11,002 nt of DNA from Devosia sp. GTDB taxonomy: Bacteria > Pseudomonadota > Alphaproteobacteria > Rhizobiales > Devosiaceae. Shown piece after piece: positions 6,658-11,002 of the stretch. Each line of letters opens with the position of its first letter. The stretch's first letter is position 1. Both the position numbers and the translations under genes were made by a program. Where the stretch lies: positions 1 to 11,002 of the forward strand of contig JAEUMC010000382.1 of assembly GCA_016793415.1 (NCBI GenBank), in the 5' to 3' direction. The notes under the pieces are model-generated. The model was not told the DNA's origin, did no database searches, and worked only from the letters and a program-made list of their open reading frames with translations.

Positions 6658-7943
6658 TCGCGCGTCGTTCCCTCGTGATGTTCGCCGGCCTGTTCGTGCT
6701 GTTCACGATCATCGGGCTGTTCCTCGGTGCCGCCAATATCTCGCTGCTGCTGGTGCAGAGTTTCGCTTATGCGCTGATCGCGCTCGGCCTCAACATCCAG
6801 TGGGGTTATGGCGGGCTGTTCAACTTCGGCATCATGGGCATGCTGATGCTGGGTGGCGCGGCCGTCACCTTCATCTCGTATCCGGTCAATGCGCAGTTCT
6901 GGGGCTCGGAAGGGCCGCTGATGCTGGGCAAGGCGCTGATGGCATTCCTCGCCGGGTTCCTGCTGGTGTGGGGGGCGCGGCATGCCGATCGCATCGGCAT
7001 CAAGGGGCGGTGGAAGAGCTTCGTCACCATCATCGCCTGGATCGTCGCCTACATCGTCTATCGCAGCCAGATCGATCCGGCGGCGGCCTATATCGAAAGC
7101 GCCGGCGGCGGCTGGATCGGCGGGCTTGGGCTCCACCCGGTGCTCGGCTGGGCGTTCGGCGGCGTGCTGGCGGCCGGCGTCGCCTATGTGGTGGGCAAGA
7201 TCTGTCTGGGGCTTCGCACCGACTATCTCGCCATCGCCACCATCGGCATCTCGGAAATCATCCGGGCGCTGCTCAAGAACATGGACTGGCTGACCCGCGG
7301 GACGCTGACGGTGTCGCCGATCCCGTGGCCGACCCCGATCCCGCAGGATCTGCAGGCGCAGAGCGTATCGATCTCGGATTCCTTCGTCTATGCGCGGCTT
7401 GGTTTCCTCGGCCTGGTGATCGTGATCCTCGCAGTCGCCTTCTTCCTGGTGCAACGTGCCTATGGCGGGCCATGGGGCCGGATGATGCGGGCCATCCGCG
7501 ACAACCACATCGCCGCCGCCTCGATGGGCAAGAATGTCACCCGGCGGCAGCTCGAGATCTTCGTGCTCGGCTCGGTATTGATGGGCATCGGCGGCGCCAT
7601 GCTGGTGAGCTTCCAGCAGATCTACGATCCGGGCGCCTATCAGCCGATCAATCACACCTTCCTGATCTGGGTGATGGTGATCGTCGGCGGGGCCGGCAAC
7701 AACTGGGGCGCGGTGTTTGGTGCGCTGCTGATCTACATCACCTGGATGATCTCCGATCCGGTGTCGCAGTGGCTGTTCAACAACATCTCGAACTGGTCGA
7801 CCGACATGGGCTGGGGAGCGATTCCGGAAATCCAGTCGCGCGCCAGCCAGATGCGAGTGTTCGTGCTGGGTGTGGTGATCACGGTTGCGCTGCGCTACGC
7901 ACCGCGCGGCTTGATCCCGGAAGTGGTACGACGCGAGACCTAG
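6654..7943 (+). CDS. livM: Branched-chain amino acid type ABC permease (LivM-like)
   Basis: The partner permease, 429 residues, near the 425 of E. coli LivM. Motifs: FAYALIALGLNIQWGYGGLFNFGIMGMLMLGG (LivM hallmark), YLAIATIGISEIIRALLKN, WGRMMRAIRDNHIAAASMGKNVTRRQLEIFVLGS (ATPase-docking loop), and VGGAGNNWGAVFGALLIY. A central stretch (about residues 70-170) with loops around RSQIDPAAAYIES and GGGWIGGLGL separates the two halves. Start: ATG 6654 overlaps the livH stop by 4 bases (ATGA). It is the last gene of the operon; no periplasmic binding protein follows. No hairpin terminator follows the stop, and only operator-like palindromes lie between it and the antitoxin. Confidence 0.93.
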   Translation: MIARRSLVMFAGLFVLFTIIGLFLGAANISLLLVQSFAYALIALGLNIQWGYGGLFNFGIMGMLMLGGAAVTFISYPVNAQFWGSEGPLMLGKALMAFLAGFLLVWGARHADRIGIKGRWKSFVTIIAWIVAYIVYRSQIDPAAAYIESAGGGWIGGLGLHPVLGWAFGGVLAAGVAYVVGKICLGLRTDYLAIATIGISEIIRALLKNMDWLTRGTLTVSPIPWPTPIPQDLQAQSVSISDSFVYARLGFLGLVIVILAVAFFLVQRAYGGPWGRMMRAIRDNHIAAASMGKNVTRRQLEIFVLGSVLMGIGGAMLVSFQQIYDPGAYQPINHTFLIWVMVIVGGAGNNWGAVFGALLIYITWMISDPVSQWLFNNISNWSTDMGWGAIPEIQSRASQMRVFVLGVVITVALRYAPRGLIPEVVRRET

Positions 7944-7951
7944 CTCCACGG

Positions 7952-8014
7952 CGTCCAAATTTGGACGGCGGCTTGTAAGTTGTCCGGATTTGGACTATGT
8001 CTTGATCCGGACAA
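7952..8014 (+). promoter_or_regulatory. Promoter and operator array of the toxin-antitoxin pair
   Basis: Three copies of a GTCC-N6-GGAC-like element precede the antitoxin: gtccaaatttggac (7953-7966, inside a perfect 16-base palindrome at 7952-7967), gtccggatttggac (7982-7995), and a decayed gtcttgatccggac (7999-8012). In addition, ttgtccggat (7980-7989) and atccggacaa (8005-8014) form a 10-bp inverted repeat. A possible promoter is TTGTAA (7973-7978), 17 bases, TATGTC (7996-8001), with copy two filling the spacer. This matches how RES/Xre and related pairs repress themselves: the antitoxin or the complex binds palindromes over its own promoter. Confidence 0.6.
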
Positions 8015-8024
8015 GGAGCGTATC

Positions 8025-8564
8025 ATGCAGTTCGGGTTCCGTGAAAAGCCGCAGGCGGCGTTCGTTCCGGCTGATGGCAGCGACGACATCGTCGATTTCG
8101 GCCGCTTCTCAGGGCCCAACCGGCGCCGGCTGAGCGGGCCGGCGCTGCGGACGTTCCTCAACATCGCGGAGCTCTGGGGCTTAACTGAGGAGCAGCGGCG
8201 GCTGGTGCTGGGCTACCCCTCGCGCTCGACCTATCACCACTGGGCCAAGCTGGCGCGGGAGCTGCAGCCGTTCACGCTCGATCTCGATGCGCTGCTGCGC
8301 ATCTCGGCGGTGTTCGGCATCCATCAGGCTTTGGGCGTATTGTTCGCCGAACCGGCCGAGGGGGTGCGCTGGCTCAGGGGGCCGCATATGGCGCCGTTGT
8401 TCGGCGGACAGCCGCCGCTGACGCTGGTCACCTCGGGCACGCAGGATGGGCTGATGGCGGTGCGGCGTTTCCTCGATGCGGCGCGTGGCGGCCTCTACAT
8501 GCCGCCCAACGCGCTCGATGCAGCGTTCACCCCCTACGAAGACAGCGACATCGTCATCCGCTGA
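8025..8564 (+). CDS. Xre/MbcA/ParS-type antitoxin of a RES toxin pair
   Basis: A 179-residue antitoxin, starting at ATG 8025 with AAGGAG 6 bases upstream. After an acidic N-terminus, residues about 37-107 form the Xre-like helical HTH region (LSGPALRTFLNIAELWGLTEEQRRLVLGYPSRSTYHHW...LDLDALLRISAVFGIHQALGVLF). Residues about 111-155 are the toxin-binding domain (DUF2384 type: VRWLRGP...FGGQPPLTLVTSGTQDGLMAVRRFLDAARGG). The C-terminal stretch GLYMPPNALDAAFTPYEDSDIVIR, as in related antitoxins, probably plugs the toxin's active-site cleft. The protein should neutralise the adjacent toxin and repress the shared promoter. Its stop overlaps the toxin start by one base (TGATG). The order antitoxin-toxin is the usual one. 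Confidence 0.9.
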   Translation: MQFGFREKPQAAFVPADGSDDIVDFGRFSGPNRRRLSGPALRTFLNIAELWGLTEEQRRLVLGYPSRSTYHHWAKLARELQPFTLDLDALLRISAVFGIHQALGVLFAEPAEGVRWLRGPHMAPLFGGQPPLTLVTSGTQDGLMAVRRFLDAARGGLYMPPNALDAAFTPYEDSDIVIR

Positions 8565-9217
8565 TGCACTCGCCCGCCCCGCAGCCGAGCCACCGGCTGA
8601 TCCCGTCCCGGTTCCCGCCGATCGGGCTGTTCGACACCGTCGCCACCACCGCCGATGCCGAAGCGGTGATGGAACTTGCCGGCTGGACCAATGACCGGCT
8701 GGTGCGGCAGCGGTTGGCGCGCCTGCCGCAGGAGGAGTGGGTGTTCGGGCGGGCCAATTCCAGCATCGTCATGGCGGCGTTCCTCCATGCCGCGCCTGAT
8801 GGCTCGCGCTTCAACGGATCGGACCTGGGCGCCTGGTACGCGGCAGCAACACTCACCACGGCGGTGGCTGAAGTCGGGCATCACCTGCGGCGCGAGACGC
8901 TGGCGCGCGGGCTCGAGACCAGCACGCGCGTCTATCGCAGCTACACGGCGCGGCTCGAGGGCAGCTACCGCGACATCCGCGGGAGTGAGCCGAAGCTGCA
9001 CGCCTCGGACAGCTATGCCGCCGGGCAGGCGTTCGGCGAGGCGTTGCGGGCGGCGGGCGAATACGGAGTGCTCTACGACAGCGTGCGGCACCGCGGCGGC
9101 AGCAATATCTGCGCCTACCGGCCGAGCATGGTGCTCGACGTCACGCAGGCCGAACATCTCGAGGTGACGGTCAGCGTCGGCGACAAGCGGATCGAGGCGA
9201 CGCGGCTTGGTGCGTGA
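8564..9217 (+). CDS. RES-domain toxin (NAD+-degrading family)
   Basis: A 217-residue RES-domain protein. Known RES toxins degrade NAD+, by phosphorolysis or hydrolysis, and halt growth. The three polar groups that name the family are visible: R82 in SRFNGSDLGAWY, E103 in TTAVAEVGHHL (with Y92 between them), and S173/R175 in YDSVRHRGGSN. The spacing R82-Y92-E103 fits the NAD-binding pocket of this fold. The protein is longer at the N-terminus than the smallest RES toxins, carrying about 60 residues before the core (PSRFPPIGLFDTVATTADAEAVMELAGWTNDR), as in many rhizobial forms. Nothing suggests inactivation. Translation is coupled to the antitoxin by TGATG. It ends 51 bases before the convergent TetR stop. 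Confidence 0.9.
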   Translation: MHSPAPQPSHRLIPSRFPPIGLFDTVATTADAEAVMELAGWTNDRLVRQRLARLPQEEWVFGRANSSIVMAAFLHAAPDGSRFNGSDLGAWYAAATLTTAVAEVGHHLRRETLARGLETSTRVYRSYTARLEGSYRDIRGSEPKLHASDSYAAGQAFGEALRAAGEYGVLYDSVRHRGGSNICAYRPSMVLDVTQAEHLEVTVSVGDKRIEATRLGA

Positions 9218-9224
9218 TATCTAA

Positions 9225-9273
9225 CGCCGGGTGGGGGTCCACAGCCACCGGCGGCAGTAACCTAGCCGCTAGG
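9225..9273. terminator. Hairpins between the convergent toxin and TetR genes
   Basis: The first hairpin pairs cgccgg-(g)-tgg (9225-9234, one bulged g) with ccaccggcg (9245-9253) around a 10-base loop. The second is the 5-bp stem cctag / ctagg (9261-9273), which includes the TetR stop codon. Both lack T-tracts. Placed between genes that converge, they probably help end transcription from both sides, but as terminators they are weak. Confidence 0.35.
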
Positions 9274-9916
9274 CAATACTGGTAAGGATCGCCCGCACCG
9301 CCCGCGGCAGGTCGCGCTCGATGTTGGGACGGTGGCCGGCAAACTCGGGGCGCGACAGCACGCGCTCGGCGGCGGGCGCCGGGTGGGCGCCCGGCCACAT
9401 GCCGGCGACCAGCGAGCCGATCATGGTGATCGCCCATAGCGCATCCTCGGTCGACGCCCTCGGCAAGCGGGTGCGGAGCGCCGCGGCCATCTCGGCGGCC
9501 ATACCGCCCATGGCGCGCTTCACCGTGACGATGGTGTCCTCCGACACATTGGCCTCGAGGGTGCCCGAGAGGATCGAGGTGAGGTGGCCGAGGCGGGGAC
9601 GCGAGGCGAACTGCAGCGTCACGGCGGAGGTCAGCGCGTCGAGATCCCCCTCCGGGGTCGCGGCGATGGCAGCGGCCAGCGCCGGCACCAGCTGGTCCAT
9701 CTCGGCGAGGAACAGGCTGAGCAGCACTTCCTCGCGGCTCTCAAAATACCGATAGACGTTGGATTTGGTGAATCCGGCCCTGGCGGCGATGGCGTTGAGG
9801 CCGGCGCCGAGCGGGCCCTCGGCATCGAACAGCTCAGCGGCCGCCGCGAGCAGGGTCTCGCGGCGGGCCTGGATTTCCTCAGGCTTGCGGGCCCGCTGAA
9901 AGGTCGGGGTGGTCAT
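9269..9916 (-). CDS. TetR/AcrR-family transcriptional regulator
   Basis: A 215-residue repressor. The N-terminal DNA-binding domain spans about residues 15-65: RRETLLAAAAELFDAEGPLGAGLNAIAARAGFTKSNVYRYFESREEVLLSLF. Its recognition helix is FTKSNVYRYF (49-58). The rest is the all-helical ligand and dimer domain. Translation starts at ATG 9916, with AGGA (9921-9924 on the + strand as tcct) 4 bases upstream. It is transcribed leftwards behind the dehydrogenase with a 33-base gap, so the two probably share an operon. Its target is most likely the operator pair at 10900-10940. The inducer cannot be read from sequence; the partner enzyme suggests a carbonyl or alcohol compound or a related xenobiotic. 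Confidence 0.92.
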   Translation of the reverse strand: MTTPTFQRARKPEEIQARRETLLAAAAELFDAEGPLGAGLNAIAARAGFTKSNVYRYFESREEVLLSLFLAEMDQLVPALAAAIAATPEGDLDALTSAVTLQFASRPRLGHLTSILSGTLEANVSEDTIVTVKRAMGGMAAEMAAALRTRLPRASTEDALWAITMIGSLVAGMWPGAHPAPAAERVLSRPEFAGHRPNIERDLPRAVRAILTSIA

Positions 9917-9949
9917 CGGGTCCTGTGGTGCGGCGGGTCGGCGTCGCTG

Positions 9950-10888
9950 TCAAGCCGGCACCGTGGCCAGCGCCGGGAAGCGGACGCCGGTCAGCTGCTC
10001 GGAGACCGTCCAGAGGCGGGCGGCGACCGCCTGGTCCCTGGCGTGGGCGGGGATACGGCCATCCTTGGGCGGGCCGACCAGCTCGAAGCGGTGACTGGGA
10101 CTGTAGTAGCCGCCGGGCACCGCATCGGGCGAGGTCGCGGCGAAGAGTTGAGGCAGGGCGCCCTCGGCCGGGCTCTGGCTCATCAGCGGCGAGAGGATGC
10201 GCATGGCGAGACCGGAGAGGCCGGTGGCGCCGGGGCCGTTGGGGATCAGTTCGGTGCGGGCATAGCCCGGGTGGGCCGCAGTGGATTTGAGGTGCCAGCC
10301 GGCACGATCGCTCTGGCGCTGCAGTTCGAGCGCAAACATCAGCATGGCGAGCTTGGACTGGCCGTAAGCCTTGAAGGGTCGGTAGAGGCGCTCGCCCTGC
10401 AGGTCGTCGAAATCGATGCGGCCGGAATGGGCGTAGCCCGAGGAGAGCTGCACCGTTACCGGCGCCTTGGCACGGGCGAGCAGCGGCAGCAGCCGGGCGG
10501 TCAGCGCGAAATGCGAGAGGTAGTTGGTGCCGAACTGCTGCTCGAAGCCATCGACGGTGACCTGCCGGGTGGGCAGGGCCATGACCCCCGCATTGTTGAC
10601 GAGGATATCGAGCTGGCGATGTGCGGCGGCAAAGCGCTCGGCGAAGGCGGCGACATTGGCGAGGGCCGACAGGTCGAGGCTCTCGTAGGATAGCTTTGCC
10701 CGCGGGATTTCGGCGCGGATGCGGGCAAGGGCAGTGGCCCCCTTGTCGGCGTTGCGGCCGGTCAGCACCACCTCGGCGCCGGCTCGTGCCAGCGCCAGCG
10801 CGGTTTCATAACCCAACCCGCCGGTGGCGCCGGTGATGAGGGCAAGCTTGCCCGATTGATCCGGAATGTCCTTGGTCGACCAGCTCAT
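9950..10888 (-). CDS. Short-chain dehydrogenase/reductase (SDR family oxidoreductase)
   Basis: A 312-residue cytoplasmic NAD(P)-dependent oxidoreductase. Motifs: cofactor loop TGATGGLG (19-26); GRN (44-46), whose Arg suggests NADPH preference; NNAG (98-101); and the catalytic set with N122, S150 in QLSSGY, Y175 and K179 in YGQSK. The PG motif HPGYARTEL (206-214) follows. The longer C-terminal part with SHRFELVGPP places it among the retinol dehydrogenase/WWOX-like SDRs, whose bacterial members have varied carbonyl and alcohol substrates. The start ATG (complement of 10886-10888) has a GAGGTG SD (cacctc at 10894-10899). It leads an operon with the TetR gene and is the likely regulated target. 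Confidence 0.93.
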   Translation of the reverse strand: MSWSTKDIPDQSGKLALITGATGGLGYETALALARAGAEVVLTGRNADKGATALARIRAEIPRAKLSYESLDLSALANVAAFAERFAAAHRQLDILVNNAGVMALPTRQVTVDGFEQQFGTNYLSHFALTARLLPLLARAKAPVTVQLSSGYAHSGRIDFDDLQGERLYRPFKAYGQSKLAMLMFALELQRQSDRAGWHLKSTAAHPGYARTELIPNGPGATGLSGLAMRILSPLMSQSPAEGALPQLFAATSPDAVPGGYYSPSHRFELVGPPKDGRIPAHARDQAVAARLWTVSEQLTGVRFPALATVPA

Positions 10889-10899
10889 GGCTGCACCTC

Positions 10900-10940
10900 A
10901 TTAAGAGAACGATGGTCTCTAATTAAGAGACCGACGGTCT
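10900..10940 (-). promoter_or_regulatory. Two TetR-type operator repeats before the dehydrogenase gene
   Basis: Two 19-base direct repeats, 10900-10918 and 10922-10940, match at 17 of 19 positions and are offset by 22 bases, about two helix turns. Each has a palindromic core. The right copy is agacc-gac-ggtct (perfect, 10928-10940). The left copy is agagaac-gat-ggtctct (10904-10920, one mismatch). AGACC/GGTCT half-sites like these are usual for TetR-family dimers. They lie over the likely promoter, with the right copy in the -35/-10 spacer and the left one at the start of the transcript, so binding would block transcription. Confidence 0.75.
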
Positions 10941-10948
10941 GCTTTCAA
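10920..10948 (-). promoter_or_regulatory. Candidate promoter of the SDR-TetR operon
   Basis: Read on the - strand, -35 TTGAAA (complement of 10943-10948, 5 of 6 to consensus) is separated by 17 bases from a poorer -10, TAATTA (complement of 10920-10925). The spacing is ideal and the spacer is filled by an operator. The initiation point would fall near 10910-10914, inside the second operator. Confidence 0.5.
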
Positions 10949-10963
10949 GAGAGGCGCAAAGAA

Positions 10964-10991
10964 AAAGGCCCGGGATCGCTCCCGGGCCTTT
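10964..10991 (-). terminator. Intrinsic terminator of a - strand gene beyond the right edge
   Basis: A perfect 12-bp stem (aaaggcccggga at 10964-10975, tcccgggccttt at 10980-10991) has a 4-base loop. On the - strand the hairpin is followed by TTTTT (complement of 10962-10966); on the + strand only ttt follows. It therefore best ends a leftward transcript that begins right of the window, which would insulate the SDR promoter just downstream. Confidence 0.7.
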
Positions 10992-11002
10992 CCAATGTCA
11001 GG

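Noticed and set aside
6435..7958. Open frame of 507 codons on the - strand opposite livM
   Set aside because: The composition (H, R, D, Q repeats) is that of a shadow frame, and livM on the + strand has clear family motifs.
9584..10693. Open frame of 369 codons on the + strand across the TetR and SDR genes
   Set aside because: It spans the junction of two well-supported - strand genes, is glycine- and arginine-rich, has no recognisable domain, and has no SD-led start.

Overview
The window is a GC-rich chromosomal segment from an alphaproteobacterium. Hyphomicrobiales, possibly a Devosia-like genus, fits best. I base this on codon use, on the receptor tails rich in Q-D-E-M-T-Q-H-N and ending in DWAEF, and on the style of the liv cluster. 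This is a judgement from recognition, not from a search. Genes are closely packed. No tRNA, rRNA, IS element, prophage gene or CRISPR array is visible.

Layout, left to right. (1) 1-2832 holds two tandem methyl-accepting chemotaxis receptors: the 3' end of one, then a complete one with a periplasmic Cache-type sensor, HAMP modules and a C-terminal DWAEF pentapeptide that its neighbour lacks. (2) 2833-4015 is a run of three small genes on the + strand: an ABM-fold protein, a DUF1801 protein and a methylglyoxal synthase (mgsA). The first and third each have a perfect hairpin that buries the Shine-Dalgarno sequence. The gap after the receptor gene is full of inverted repeats. (3) 4164-7943 is a four-gene liv-type ABC importer operon (ATPase, ATPase, permease, permease) with overlapping or nearly touching genes and no substrate-binding protein. 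Its first gene may have a start region broken by one missing G. (4) 8025-9217 is a Xre-type antitoxin and RES-domain toxin pair, preceded by GTCC-N6-GGAC repeats that look like an autoregulatory operator array. (5) On the - strand, convergent to the toxin, lie a short-chain dehydrogenase/reductase (10888-9950) and a TetR-family repressor (9916-9269). They form an apparent operon read from a promoter overlapped by two 19-bp operator repeats. A - strand terminator at the right edge belongs to a gene outside the window.

How the genes work together. The receptors would feed the CheA/CheW arrays. The liv cluster imports amino acids or related substrates using a binding protein encoded elsewhere. 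mgsA makes methylglyoxal from dihydroxyacetone phosphate, a bypass used when phosphate is short. The RES/Xre pair would deplete NAD+ when the antitoxin fails. The TetR/SDR pair looks like an inducible oxidoreductase unit that represses itself. All gene families here are known. The least ordinary signals are regulatory: the two SD-masking hairpins, the chain of hairpins at 2830-2957, the operator arrays, and the possible livG frameshift.
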